A stretch of 64,000 bases of DNA from Symsagittifera roscoffensis (GCF_963678635.1 NC_087064.1:2665926-2729925), one strand, 5' to 3'. Numbered from the stretch's first letter, positions 60,301 through 63,977 are shown. Translations and numbers: made by a program. Notes: generated by a model not told the origin, from the sequence alone.

Positions 60301-60999
60301 TTAATTTTACTCGAACGGGGAGTTTTTTACTCTGAAAAACGACTGAAACTGTTTGAATTCACAGTGGATTGTAGTACTACATGAAGAACCTTGAAGTACA
60401 TGATCTCGATTTGAAAGTTACCAACCCTCGGCCATAAATCCTCACCGCCCTTAGAGGTGATCGATACGAAAATCTAAAAAACATCTTTGTAAAAAAAGGG
60501 GGAAAATGTTACGCCCTAACGCATACAGAGATTGAAAGAACGCGGACACTTGTTGTTTGGCCACTAAAGTCTGGAAATAACAAATTTGGGTAAAAAAAAT
60601 CTAAAAACTCCAAATTAATTTTGCGAAATTTTTCAGTTAACCAGCCAGAGGTCTAATCCGAAGGTTAATCAATTAAAGTTAACTAAGCTATGACCATCTT
60701 ACAAGAGCTCACACCTTTTTAATTGCAACGCACGGGCATTAAACCCGTGATCACATGATTGCTGGGAATCATCACTACCAAGTTGCGCCACAACTTACAT
60801 GTTTGTTCGAAAACGTACAAAAAATATGAAACGTTTAGTTCCAAATAACTCGATTTTGATTGGTTGAATGATACAACTCAGTGGCAGAGCCGAACTATCA
60901 ATTAACTTTCCTCGAAAAAAAATCTCTGAAGAAAAACTCAAAAATCAATTAAATTTAAAGAAACTCACTGAAGCCGTGTCCAATCTTCAGCGCGGCCAT
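15241..60999 (-). CDS. Large NACHT-beta-propeller STAND protein (NWD1/NWD2-like), about 32 exons
   Basis: I rebuilt this gene by chaining minus-strand exons whose splice sites and phases agree: ATG 60999 to TGA 15243-15241, roughly 6.3 kb coding, about 2,000 residues. Order: short N-terminus, DUF4062-like region (exons 4-6), linker exons, NACHT P-loop domain (exon 11), helical/winged-helix segments (exons 12-16), then a long run of beta-propeller-like blades (exons 17-33). This layout matches NWD1/NWD2 and related STAND ATPases, cytosolic nucleotide-driven oligomerising sensors or scaffolds. Introns hold a nested gene and several mobile elements, and a BEL retrotransposon interrupts exon 27. 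Exon joins 1-23 and 28-32 are phase-consistent; joins around 24-27 are less certain. Family closeness is by architecture, not by a search. Confidence 0.7.
15408..15451 (-). CDS. NWD-like gene exon 32
   Basis: Acceptor CTGTTTTAG, donor CAGCT|GTAGGA, coding HIFSLLLSRKMRPA in the phase that joins exons 31 and 33. Confidence 0.45.
15485..15667 (-). CDS. NWD-like gene exon 31
   Basis: Acceptor TTTTTTTTTCAG, donor GATAG|GTAAGA. SNVVVTVQLEDQKKISVFLV then GSVLAVSNVTSTKILI are propeller strands. Confidence 0.75.
16023..16175 (-). CDS. NWD-like gene exon 30
   Basis: Acceptor TTCTGAGCAG, donor TCAA|GTATGT. It codes RILESFKSRLLLDFSVAKLG and EPVFLFEDRIAIGGYEK. Confidence 0.7.
16281..16385 (+). mobile_element. 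Diverged SINE copy
   Basis: CTTCTCAATCGAAAGGTCGG and GGTTCGAGGCTGACCATGG are the head; GGCAACATTACCCAGGCAC matches the start of the body. It is 5'-truncated. Confidence 0.5.
16506..16625 (-). CDS. NWD-like gene exon 29
   Basis: Acceptor ATTTTTCAG, donor CTCAG|GTTAAA. GSDFRFWTKEHLTLLANRDT and ALLMDTNS are blade-like. Confidence 0.7.
17238..17467 (-). CDS. NWD-like gene exon 28
   Basis: Acceptor CTGTTTTAG, donor CACAG|GTGATT. CGNFIITAQRDRILIHQYLK then CDILRLTLSDDGKM and ATATNDEILLNTFDC are two propeller strands with the usual hairpin. Confidence 0.75.
17785..18241 (-). repeat. BEL element 3' LTR
   Basis: On the minus strand it runs TGTTGCAATG..GCGAGCATA, preceded by the polypurine tract at 18242-18254. 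Confidence 0.9.
18095..18190 (-). promoter_or_regulatory. tRNA-like sequence inside the 3' LTR
   Basis: Reading on the minus strand: GCACAGTTGGCCAAGCGG, with an A-box-like TGGCCAAGCGG, then about 55 bases, then GGTTCGAGTCCCCCACC, a perfect B box. Spacing fits a class II tRNA with a long variable arm. The acceptor stem does not pair well, so this is a tRNA-derived sequence rather than a good tRNA gene. Confidence 0.65.
18223..21564 (-). CDS. BEL/Pao pol: RT, RNase H, integrase
   Basis: An open frame of 1,113 codons, in the same frame as the zinc-knuckle part but after its stop. RT has RRVLNGASKFHGTSLN, the FGARDSPTCANFAL block and the catalytic KFYMDDYLDS. RNase H has a MFGDSSQDVF start and MWTDSTTVLQWLN. 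Integrase has the HHCC finger (HHKHFHQ..CVTCRKR), first D in GVDYFGPL, second D in WSDNGTNFVG and E in GGSWERLVRS. A C-terminal tail follows with GDLVWVIEP. All catalytic residues are present, so this pol may be functional if expressed. Confidence 0.92.
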   Translation of the reverse strand: MESYGAFKQVEARSAADKHALSILNSETVHNGERYIVPMLWIDSNVSLPNNYYSSLAQFKSLERRLSKDPELRERYAETIREDIRKGYVVTVEPHDPRKRSDREWYLPHHPVVNPNKPGKVRRVLNGASKFHGTSLNKSLLVGPDLLQNLIFVLLRFRQHKYAVSADIEGMFLQVGVLARDQISLRFLWREDTTSDVVVHQYTRHIFGARDSPTCANFALRKTATDNMSTYPEAASVVNEKFYMDDYLDSFENVTQAIKTSRDLVSLLKLGGFNLTKFVSKADEITSAMNPEESESSSSPIKEICNGAEQSSHVLGLKWDHVKDTLVVSRGVDRPLDKAITQRTVLSFVSSVFDPVGLVAPYTVRARLLLKDIWKISGQSWDDELPEDIRDKFLEWHSGLPLLGQLTIPRCYFTEPVDQIELHMFGDSSQDVFCAVGFLRARLASSHKTQISFIFGKARVAPMKALSIPKLELQAALLATRLKDDILTALTVSINHVFMWTDSTTVLQWLNSTEKLPVFVANRVGEILESTTIDEWHHVLSGDNPADTGTRGISSEALKDSSWVIGPSILRTTDWPFIPDERVINKIRLKGPSCDVDNCLETSFSFVTDVTSIKHPEHGFNWERFSSFTRYKRVVAFMLRMLPSHKHFRGKYLRITDPTELDIAESKLIHLAQMESFPVELKTLTAGKPIKNSSKIATYSPFIGPAGIIRSTGWIVRLVNTEFDTKHPIIFNVRHTLVRLLARSLHHKHFHQGYMRSVLNMKYAILGLRRLLRFIENQCVTCRKRKASTIQPIMSDLPVERLGYKQPPFNHTGVDYFGPLYVPVRRSTEKRWGFLFTCLTTRAVHIENVPSLDTSSCVMGIERFVARRGTPSTIWSDNGTNFVGAEKELLACIKSWNGMAPTIFAHKGVTWKFNPPGAPHHGGSWERLVRSVKRVLYDILGSRRVTEEVLGTTLCLVEQALNSRPITPVSTDSRELEALTPNHFLLGQHATSFPSLLPGEHFDHKKRYVRAQSYANAIWSRWLREYVPSLNKRVKWHTHSDFTLKTGDLVWVIEPDSPRGYYPLARIVKLNYGQDGCARSTLVRTATREVTRPTVKLAPVLPSSGGEDVAMQM
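18242..18254 (-). other. BEL polypurine tract
   Basis: AGGGGGGGAGGA directly before the 3' LTR start TGTTGC on the minus strand; the normal plus-strand primer. Confidence 0.8.
21568..22533 (-). CDS. BEL zinc-knuckle and protease region
   Basis: Three CCHC-type knuckles (CVLCKGSHALWNC, CFACLNGNHSFRQC, CPKPECDSTHNVLLH) lie in the first 90 residues, followed by an aspartic protease-like segment VLCDSASNHSWVSSSLVNRL. The usual D-S/T-G is D-S-A here, which would harm activity. A TAA at 21570-21568 separates it in frame from pol. Confidence 0.8.
   Translation of the reverse strand: MAANSQVTSKAQDKSKFPPCVLCKGSHALWNCAVFKEKNLTQRAKHVAEQKLCFACLNGNHSFRQCSRAKKCPKPECDSTHNVLLHGAERIFPRKENSNVSNKAGTNKSKENTNTSTHAAVSDVHDIESSKGLLPIATLGVSSDVTSLLTLVLCDSASNHSWVSSSLVNRLGLVGELVNLSISGFNSTTVVETQRVKYTVSSEPNNGDFVFSLCAYVKDNIRIGSELINIADLQNKYPQLAPIKPIQYTYEDVEVIIGQDYYHAVRPIEFILGDDKNSPCSVRLPIGWVLSGPLPPSGNSTSSCFKCVVEDSSLTDQIKSW
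22512..23595 (-). CDS. BEL gag, first part
   Basis: The frame from about 23595 codes a proline/asparagine-rich stretch and then the DUF1759-like capsid region of BEL gag: PEWKLAQFDGNPLNWHEWFG, YLKTLVTGKAKTAI, ALATLQRKFGQPHAIV and a WLKEKAEGHERL region. A -1 shift at GCAAAAACG (about 22573) leads into the zinc-knuckle frame. It could be a mutation or a programmed shift at the A run. Confidence 0.8.
23580..24117 (-). pseudogene. SGNH-hydrolase-like N-terminal region of the BEL gag, frameshifted
   Basis: An ATG at about 24030 opens MVFILGASSLDHALRK, with a G-A-S-S serine-block-like motif. After about 60 residues comes DLVIWHDAINNSISRHRSNN, resembling block III of SGNH/GDSL esterase-like domains. 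The frame ends at about 23683; a neighbouring frame continues with DIEEILGSTGILVLNVVKDF and then leads into the gag frame (about 23595), so two frameshifts separate it from gag. I recall similar domains in transposon proteins of invertebrates, but this is pattern recognition only. Confidence 0.4.
24077..24386 (-). repeat. Pair of direct repeats upstream of the BEL coding region
   Basis: Two copies of about 108 bases, 24077-24185 and 24281-24386. Both contain CCAACAACACACNCGGA and a shared ACCTGAGGATGAAA stretch, and end in the same GACCACTTAAC. On the minus strand each includes a CATCCTCAG acceptor-like site. Confidence 0.6.
24400..25433 (-). repeat. BEL leader with internal repeats
   Basis: The untranslated leader holds two full 57-base tandem units (25183-25239 and 25240-25296) with a partial third, rich in TCGGCCAAA motifs that recur back to 24990. 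No gene was recognised here. Confidence 0.6.
25434..25451 (-). other. BEL primer-binding site
   Basis: Three bases after the 5' LTR the minus strand reads TGGCGCCCCACAAGGGAC. It matches the lysine-type primer-binding site at 15 of 18 positions by my count, so a tRNA-Lys-like primer is likely. Confidence 0.7.
25455..25911 (-). repeat. BEL element 5' LTR
   Basis: On the minus strand it runs TGTTGCAATT..GCGAGCATA. Same length as the other LTR. It contains the tRNA-like stretch noted separately. Confidence 0.9.
25765..25859 (-). promoter_or_regulatory. tRNA-like sequence inside the 5' LTR
   Basis: Same as in the 3' LTR. Here the B box reads GGTTCAAGTCC, still within consensus. It lies near the start of the element, where a pol III transcript could begin. 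Confidence 0.65.
26658..26749 (-). CDS. NWD-like gene exon 25 (tentative)
   Basis: Acceptor GCATAAAAG, donor CATT|GTAAAG. It codes QHIIANCCANDKKVYYVIRQ and KTGRKLDTIH, a good propeller blade. Its borders are less sure than those of its neighbours. Confidence 0.5.
27236..27602 (-). CDS. NWD-like gene exon 24
   Basis: Acceptor TTGATTTCAG. HHFLNFVPNQAFIIGQKGTK, INFYKWNMDATV, GSLILFTEMGMATYDLD and SLYEVFFEADSK are propeller strands. The phase that fits exon 25 needs a GC donor (AAATG|GCAAGT); a GT donor four bases later is out of phase. Confidence 0.7.
27900..28092 (-). CDS. NWD-like gene exon 23
   Basis: Acceptor TTCCTTCTAG, donor CCAG|GTATGC. It codes NILTLFAQSSLILVDLVEIQ and ends FVYSVENQKPICFIPG, blade-like. 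Confidence 0.7.
28250..28533 (-). CDS. NWD-like gene exon 22
   Basis: Acceptor ATTTTAAG, donor ATGCT|GTAGGC. An acidic segment (FREEAGDDEFAVRVIDEK, FDFGDDDHF) ends with MLKFNDLLEESQLPILYA, joining exon 23 in phase 0. Confidence 0.65.
28926..29175 (-). CDS. NWD-like gene exon 21
   Basis: Acceptor TATTTAAG, donor GCGC|GTACGT. It codes WLSLPHLAEWESSDSRLLFT, DNLVVASVLSGG and VVLQSEETEWVIRDPDD, blade-like strands. An opposite-strand frame covering the same bases is rejected. Confidence 0.65.
29460..29790 (-). CDS. NWD-like gene exon 20
   Basis: Acceptor TTTTTTTTAG, donor TTCAAA|GTATGT. It codes LGLIWNGSSWQMVNECNWTL and an acidic region. Reading through the donor would give a stop close to an AATAAA, so a short isoform is possible. 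Confidence 0.7.
30410..30584 (-). CDS. NWD-like gene exon 19
   Basis: Acceptor GTCTCCTCAG, donor CCAAA|GTAATG. FSMSHCGTKLLRTSTTSRKF and WIYDSEKRTCEEVLP look like a beta-propeller blade. Reading past the donor gives a stop at once. Confidence 0.7.
30944..31090 (-). CDS. NWD-like gene exon 18
   Basis: Acceptor GACTCTAG, donor CTAG|GTGAGA. It codes KIKNDAIVWFQRSTTPLMMP and an acidic stretch. Confidence 0.65.
31682..31937 (-). CDS. NWD-like gene exon 17
   Basis: Acceptor TTTCCAG, donor ATTA|GTAAGT. It codes DIVTFYCDFKNLLYLIRGLT and a long helical stretch, the link to the propeller part. Confidence 0.75.
32791..33170. repeat. Inverted pair of 17-base minisatellites
   Basis: About 12 units of GGTAACAAGCGACAATT at 32791-32994 face about five units of the reverse complement at 33087-33170 across a 90-base spacer. 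They lie in the intron between exons 16 and 17. Confidence 0.8.
33202..33414 (-). CDS. NWD-like gene exon 16
   Basis: Acceptor CAACCGCAG, donor CAACAA|GTAAGA. It holds RSIRKLLLDYFMGRLV and, after an insert, YNTRAMEEIVFQFGKL, corresponding to the YN.R.L.ELP.HL helix. Confidence 0.8.
33719..33842 (-). CDS. NWD-like gene exon 15
   Basis: Acceptor TTTTCCAG, donor GCGAG|GTCAGT. It codes SYFVNLLKEKKMGKTFLLTW and ends in ENEECE. Confidence 0.75.
34792..34912 (-). CDS. NWD-like gene exon 14
   Basis: Acceptor GATTTCAG, donor GTGAG|GTAGGA. EIELLDLLSYSDEAVDEVY is close to the SE.EL.DLLS.DD.VL.EVY motif of this family. Confidence 0.85.
35100..35489. repeat. Nested palindromic element
   Basis: Outer inverted repeats GATCTACTTAACAATCTC..CCACCCC and its complement bound the unit. 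Inside, 35299-35444 is a near-perfect foldback with arms of about 65 bases (GATTGTTAATTAGATCAAAA onward). C-tracts of 17 and 9 bases lie beside the arms. Confidence 0.7.
35962..36124 (-). CDS. NWD-like gene exon 13
   Basis: Acceptor GAGTTTCAG, donor CTCAG|GTCAGC. The frame that joins both neighbours holds SVNHLIQICHIREAEKRFGK and ends SQFGL, as in winged-helix segments of NWD proteins. Confidence 0.75.
36437..36529 (-). mobile_element. SINE head fragment overlapping exon 12
   Basis: GGAGCGCCGAGGAAGTGG.. through CTCTCAATTGAAAGGTC to GTTCGAGGCTCACCAT matches the SINE head, including the B-box part. It overlaps the last 22 bases of exon 12. Confidence 0.6.
36508..36726 (-). CDS. NWD-like gene exon 12 (donor in SINE-derived sequence)
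   Basis: Acceptor TTCAG, first codons LPGELSLNTCQMYLEDL, then LTDNQKTLITRSL and LLNSLANQASQQTLRSY, the helical region after NACHT. The only phase-compatible donor, CAAG|GTTTCT, lies inside a SINE-like head, so the last seven or so codons appear SINE-derived. Confidence 0.7.
37130..38319 (-). CDS. NWD-like gene exon 11, NACHT/STAND P-loop domain
   Basis: The largest exon (1,190 bases). It starts GGITAEEKQHKTYLSYVQ and has a helical region, a basic low-complexity linker (TRQKMTSTPNFSRQATLKLS), then the nucleotide-binding core. Walker A is GDSNSGKS at about 37588-37565, after FPFFII; Walker B is LVVVDQLEAL at about 37312-37283; the sensor-like KLVFIVTV follows. The downstream end is RESWRFFK at donor CAAG|GTCAGT. 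The Walker motifs show a P-loop NTPase of the STAND class. The linker is longer than I expect for NWD proteins. Confidence 0.85.
38626..38855 (-). mobile_element. tRNA-derived SINE, full-length copy
   Basis: Reverse-orientation copy with the same head, hairpin-like body and tail. It lies in the intron between exons 10 and 11 of the large gene. Confidence 0.7.
38939..39070 (-). CDS. NWD-like gene exon 10
   Basis: Acceptor TTCTTTTAG, donor GCCAG|GTGACC. DYLDFDNGLVVPAGQRKAEK then the ISWKPG end lead into GGITAEE of exon 11, a junction known from NWD-type proteins. Confidence 0.8.
39071..41962. other. Long intron between exons 9 and 10
   Basis: AT-rich sequence with homopolymer runs. A plus-strand frame near 41309-41641 has repeated K-N-P motifs but no support as a gene. 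Nothing else recognised. Confidence 0.4.
41963..42070 (-). CDS. NWD-like gene exon 9
   Basis: Acceptor CTTTTAG, donor GGCAG|GTATGA. It codes FEVFVERVLKERQAKNKCVI and ends ITSDPAA. Confidence 0.75.
42401..42521 (-). CDS. NWD-like gene exon 8
   Basis: Acceptor ATTTCAG, donor TCGA|GTAAAA. It codes ASALWQTTRTNLTHEITAG and more, a helical linker, and joins exons 7 and 9 in phase. Confidence 0.75.
43406..43794. mobile_element. MITE-like element with terminal inverted repeats
   Basis: The ends are inverted copies of GGGGGC....CAACAGTGCCGAAGYACAACAGTGCCGAAA, about 37 bases each, with a 14-base motif repeated inside. TTTGA on both sides may be a target duplication. No coding capacity. Confidence 0.6.
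44588..45634. mobile_element. 1-kb element with imperfect terminal inverted repeats
   Basis: The left end AAAAAGCGACAATTTGCACC.AAGTGACTATTC is an inverted match of the right end (AAAAAGCGACAATTCAAAAC.AAGTGGCTATTC read on the minus strand), 32 bases with about six differences. Inside is a plus-strand exon-like frame at about 44981-45218, with a strong acceptor TTTCCCATTTTTAG in front (LQMIPQTNGDFSAPVPTLIE, IAQYDDSSSGQF). No transposase seen. Confidence 0.5.
46197..46428 (+). mobile_element. tRNA-derived SINE, full-length copy
   Basis: Same layout as the 49.6-kb copy, starting GGGCGCGGTGGTAAAGTGG. AAAAACACCGAAA-like direct repeats lie on both sides. Confidence 0.7.
46689..46803 (-). CDS. NWD-like gene exon 7
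   Basis: Acceptor TTTTCACAG, donor GCAGAG|GTAACT. FSLDDQSSPPVFEMKDI matches the W(Y/F).LDEN..PP.Y.L signature of NWD/NPHP3-type proteins. The intron before it is 11.9 kb and holds a nested gene and a retroelement. Confidence 0.8.
46804..47687. other. Intron sequence upstream of the nested gene
   Basis: AT-rich intron; the last 200 bases are the likely promoter of the nested gene, but I could not fix a TATA box. No other gene seen. Confidence 0.4.
47688..49343 (+). CDS. Nested gene for a cysteine-rich secreted protein (three exons)
   Basis: Exons 47688-47742, 47926-48321 and 48703-49343, 363 residues, all splice sites GT-AG with matching phase 1. Exon 1 is a signal peptide (MKLTQIIVLSIAVFLVVS). 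Exon 2 starts with a basic histidine/glycine-rich stretch (KRATRHHGEKPDHDGGKKHH), possibly a removed propeptide. The mature part has 11 cysteines and four N-glycosylation sequons (ENST, NGS, NTT, NGT). I do not recognise the family. It lies in the sixth intron of the large NACHT gene on the opposite strand. Composition is GC-richer than the intron around it, which supports real coding. Confidence 0.75.
49559..49797 (+). mobile_element. tRNA-derived SINE, full-length copy
   Basis: The head GAGCGGTGGTGAAGTGGTTA and a B-box-like stretch are followed by a body with the TGCTTGAGGGTGAAGCAACAT hairpin-like part and a tail ending GTGGATAAATGGTCTTAAT. Direct repeats GACGCTTCAGTT / GACGCTTGAGTT flank it (about 49546 and 49798). 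Confidence 0.7.
50100..51795 (+). other. Purine-rich decayed region, possible old retroelement
   Basis: AG-rich plus strand with many short frames. Near 51148-51215 it reads ERYTIFIDIAVKYSKFVKIE, faintly like an integrase core, and 51458-51691 reads a basic KPRLYRADAQYLDKGKRQEG segment. It may be a degraded element, but too little is left to classify. Confidence 0.25.
51801..52008 (+). repeat. Ty3/gypsy-type 5' LTR
   Basis: TGTTGTGATTTAGTACG..TTTGCACACTTTTA. It differs from the 3' LTR at about a dozen positions. Confidence 0.85.
52170..53033 (+). pseudogene. Ty3/gypsy-type gag with zinc knuckles
   Basis: Capsid-like pieces in two frames (FKEFFDLLETAFIKPTNITF, SDLARLCEIGNNAEQEWIRD) with a stop near 52541, then two CCHC-type knuckles, CMKCGNAFTKGHSNVC and CNICKCKGHFGRRC, in 52839-53033. 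Broken by at least two stops and a frame change. Confidence 0.7.
53196..55373 (+). pseudogene. Ty3/gypsy-type protease, RT and RNase H remnants
   Basis: The protease piece has PVDSASPVSFLKQN (D-S-A, not D-S/T-G). RT pieces include GRRNPLPLLDSVKVELNRME, WFSNLDLKNAYKQLQLC, the FYGLGDMPNEFQRVMD block and the catalytic NCYIDDILIAS. RNase H has LKIDASHSGLGATLEQWD and a SRLPSGK end. Stops occur near 53896, 54034 and 54346 and frames change several times. Confidence 0.75.
55400..56720 (+). pseudogene. Ty3/gypsy-type integrase remnants
   Basis: Broken zinc-finger region (about 55630-55800), then a core with LDLDFAGPFEKNWGNSKYLL, FPKFIRADHVSCF and NGVVERSFTQLKQ: first D, second D and E are visible. 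A frame change near 56200 leads to a C-terminal region with FKPFVGKPLSDTTHTVTLDN. Confidence 0.75.
56768..57208 (+). CDS. 3' open frame of the Ty3/gypsy-type element
   Basis: A 146-codon frame from about 56768 (MKRMDSNETGPTTSYKPMG) with a basic RRRTKFSSFKGSK stretch, an acidic part and a proline/lysine-rich tail. Its place after integrase could make it an accessory or envelope-position protein, but there is no signal or membrane segment. No family recognised. Confidence 0.4.
   Translation: MKRMDSNETGPTTSYKPMGAKATKRRRTKFSSFKGSKFAYSDLHSALDLDHWDKVIDDYLGTDSETVYNAQTYNSDSALDQSGRTLASKITTQTTSTSTAGTSDNPIRIESAPEKNPEIPPIETPKGKDPRPRRIQAPKEQRPQKL
57950..58158 (+). repeat. Ty3/gypsy-type 3' LTR
   Basis: TGTTGTGATTTAGTACG..TTTGCATACTTTTA, followed by the TTACT duplication. 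Confidence 0.85.
58739..58986 (-). CDS. NWD-like gene exon 6 (DUF4062-like)
   Basis: Acceptor GTTCTTAG-type site at 58987, donor GAGTG|GTAAGT. It holds GPVAIVLHTETYGDPVLP, equivalent to the glycine/tyrosine motif of DUF4062, and ends before the WF of exon 7. Confidence 0.8.
59249..59334 (-). CDS. NWD-like gene exon 5 (DUF4062-like)
   Basis: Acceptor TTTTTTTCAG, donor CACG|GTAACT. DSRQEREVLLSHTQQHLQKF is the typical D..xERE..L helix after the first DUF4062 strand. Confidence 0.8.
59384..59447 (-). mobile_element. SINE head fragment
   Basis: GAGATGAAGTGGGTCTCCGA with CTCTCAATTAAAAGGTCGAG and GTTCGAGGCCCACTATG; head only, between exons 4 and 5. Confidence 0.55.
59763..59948 (-). CDS. NWD-like gene exon 4
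   Basis: Acceptor TTTCTAG, donor ACAG|GTACCC. It codes GKLVEQLGRDETLAGCV and ends RVKTFIVSNCT, the strand that opens a DUF4062-like fold. Confidence 0.75.
60446..60473 (-). CDS. NWD-like gene exon 3
   Basis: A 28-base exon, acceptor TTTTTTAG, donor GGCG|GTGAGG, coding IFVSITSKG. It joins exon 4 in phase 1. Confidence 0.5.
60527..60570 (-). CDS. NWD-like gene exon 2
   Basis: Acceptor TTATTTCCAG, donor CTCT|GTATGC. In the only frame that joins exons 1 and 3 it codes FSGQTTSVRVLSIS. Confidence 0.5.
60969..60999 (-). CDS. NWD-like gene exon 1
   Basis: ATG 60999-60997, MAALKIGHGF, donor TTCA|GTGAGT. It ends in phase 1 and fits exon 2. Confidence 0.55.
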
Positions 61000-62374
61000 T
61001 TTTAAATTCAATTCAATATAATCATAAGTTTGAAAGTCTTTTGTACCGAATCAAAAATAAGCGTTTGTCAGCGTTTTAAACTATCGAGTTTAATGTTCTC
61101 AGTTTTGCTGTTAAACAGCTTGATGCTTTTTCAAAAATGCTAGATTGTAAAACATGGTTGTTACAATGAGAAAACACCAATCAGCTTTACAGCTCCAAAC
61201 GCATTACCTACGTCTGTACATAGAGAAGAGAAAAGTTATGATTGGAAAATGGTATAATAATAATTAGAGGCATGCTCATTTTTTTTTGACCGAGGATTCA
61301 GATATTGCTTGCGCTTTTTTAATGATTGGACTTTGGTGCTGTAGCAAAAAATTTATGTTTATAAAAAGTGTTTTTCCATTTTTTCAAAATGATGTTGAAA
61401 ATCTATTTACCAGAACTATTTTGTTTCCTATACCATATACAAAAAAGATAAAAATGAACTAAAGCGTGAGCATTTACCGCGTAGTTTTAGTTTCATCGAA
61501 ATTTTATTAAGGATTCATCATGATATCAAACTAAACTGTTTACAACTTTGGTTCAATTTTTTCAGTTTAAAAATGCCCCTGAACAGTTTTTCCTCGTGTG
61601 TATTGAAAAAATGAACGTGTTTCGTCATATATATCACGACTCAGGCGCTTGACAAGTCCAGACAGACAGCCAATATCCCAAAAAATCTGAACGTCATTGT
61701 AACCTTGTAGAATATGGTAAAAAGAAAGGTACAAAAATAGATTTTCAAGCCATTCAATCAAACATGGAACCATGGAACGCTGTTAAGAACCAAAGTTTAT
61801 GCTTTTGAGTATCGCGAACACCAGCAATCTTGAACTGACAATCGGATATGAGTCTTTGACGGCATCTTGTCTGTCATACCCCTATGTACGAGCTGTTCTA
61901 GAATCCGAACGGATTCGCAGAATAACTTAATAGTTGTTAAGGTTCTAGAAAGGTAAATGAACACAATACTGAATTCAAGACAACTGAGCGGCTAAGCTCA
62001 CAGATACGGTTAGTTCATATCAATTAAGGCCATCTGATCGGGACATAAAATTATTATACCTGGGGGACTTATTGTTAACTCGCTTTTCTTTGTTTTGATT
62101 GTTGTTGCTGAGTTGAGATGCCCTTTTTATCATTTTCGCTGTTGCGGACTCCTCCTCCTCTTCTAGTGTTTTCTTGTCTAGAATTTTCTAGTGTTCTTTC
62201 GTTGTGTTTCTTTTCTGTTGGATTTTGTCGTCATTATTCTTGTTTAATGTTTCTTGAGCGTTTCTTGGGCTCTATTGATCAAAATACCACGTCTATGACG
62301 TTGATGCTGTCCTTCGTCTTTGGTTTAACTAACTCGAGAAGTTTCAAGCGAGCCACAAATTCTGGTGAGCCCTT
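61000..62374. other. Region upstream of the large gene
   Basis: AT-rich; probable promoter of the NACHT gene near 61000-61300, but no core element can be fixed. 61790-62060 may include the 3' LTR of the element to the right; its partner is outside the window. No gene recognised. Confidence 0.3.
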
Positions 62375-63977
62375 CTAGATTCCCATTTTGTGGATCAGAC
62401 TTTTGATGTTTGAGTTGTTTCCGTGTTGTTCTGGTGACGCTATAGAAAATTTTCTACGAGAGTTTATTGTATCTGTTGTGATCGGGTTTCCCAGCGAAGT
62501 TGCTAGCATTGCCTGACGCGTTCTTTTTGACTTTCTTGTCGGTTCAGCTGTTGATGGCTGTGGGGATGTCTTTTTCTCGTCTATTCGTTTGGGGGAGGGT
62601 GCCGTGTTTTCCAAAGCTGTAGAGGACCACCTGTCGCTTGACGAAGTGTACGATTCTGTTGTATCTCTCCAGTCGGTTTCTTTGAATGTCATCCCCCTTG
62701 CCTGTTTGGGGTTGGTTTTCCGCCCGTTCGTTTCCCAGTTTGTGTCGGTCTTATTTTCTCTTTGTGTCTTTTTGGGTCTGCGGTTACCTTTGTGACCTTT
62801 TGGGTCTGCTGTTCTTTTCGAGTCAGCTTTTTCGGGAGTCCCGTTCTCTCATCTATTTGAACTTTGCGTTTTGTTGTGCGTTTGGTTATTCGATGTCTAA
62901 AAAACGCAACCATGGAACCGTTCTTCTAGCAAATTTTTATGCAACATAATCAATTAGTCGTGATGGTCCACATGGTTCATATACTAAAGCATTTTGTTTG
63001 GCACAAAAGCGAACTCGTTTTTTTTCAGTAGGCGAGGCTATTTTCCTCGAGTTTGTTACCAAGCCATGTGCGGGGTGTATGTTAAATTTTTTCATCTTTT
63101 GTTTTGTATTTTTTGCTCAAATGTTTTCGGATCCTAATTTTTGTTGCAATTCTGATCATTTTTCTAGCTATTTATTGAATGTGTTTCGTAAAGTTGCTGT
63201 CCTCTTGTTTTTGTGTTTTGTTTAATCTTAAATTTATGGCTTGCCTTTTTTTATATAGAGAGTGTCTGTTTCTGTCCCCTGCACTTTAGTGTGCTTTTGT
63301 GGAGGATTCTGGGTGTTTTAGGATCGCGTTTGATGGTTCCGGAAGATTCCTTGCGAGCCTTCTTTTAATGTTGAAGTCAATATCGGACCAGCATTGTAGG
63401 TCGTGCATGATTTCTGGCGGGAGTGGAGGGTGATTCCAATTTTCCCGATCTAAACAAGCGTTTTTCCAGTTTAGGTCATTTGGTAAGATAATTTTTGCTA
63501 CATTTGATAATGGTGTGTTTGGTTTGCGTCTCATATGGGACTAAAATAGGAAACTTTTTTAATTCCGTGTGGAGTTGTGCTCAATGTTTTTATGATATCG
63601 GCGACAGTAGATGCAAGTTCAAATGCGTAGTTATTTCCGTCTATCCGCATGACCCCTAACATGCGTATTAGTGTTCGAATTAGGCGCTCTACAACACCCA
63701 TTAATCTGTGGTCATCTAACGCGGTGAAAACAAGTTTTATCTTGTAAGATCTGCAAAAAATGTGGAATTTTTTCGCTCTTGGGAATTTTGACCATTTGTC
63801 TTGTGCAACCAAAATGTACGCGTCCTTATCGAAATCGTCCGGTAGGGGGCCGACGAAGTTTAATTGTTTTTCCTCATTTGGTTCAACAACTGGCTCCATT
63901 TGTAATGATTGTGACTTTCCTTTAGCAGGTTTTACATTTTTGCCTTGTTCTCTGCAGTGGTGGCAATTTTGGCTCAT
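62375..63977 (-). pseudogene. Second Ty3/gypsy-type element, 3' part
   Basis: Minus-strand frames, right to left: an integrase piece (63977-63531) with a C-H-H-C remnant, NFVGPLPDDFDKDAYILVAQ and GVVERLIRTLIRMLG. The first catalytic D is N here, and the stretch with the second D is missing. Next come a frame at 63534-63286 (MRRKPNTPLSNVAKIILPND), a basic frame at 62913-62689 and a serine/threonine-rich frame at 62692-62375. The layout resembles the 51.8-kb element but the sequence is clearly different. The 5' part is outside the window. Confidence 0.6.

Noticed and set aside
62118-63225. Several plus-strand frames rich in phenylalanine, leucine and cysteine
   Set aside because: They are antisense to lysine-, arginine- and threonine-rich frames of a decayed retroelement.
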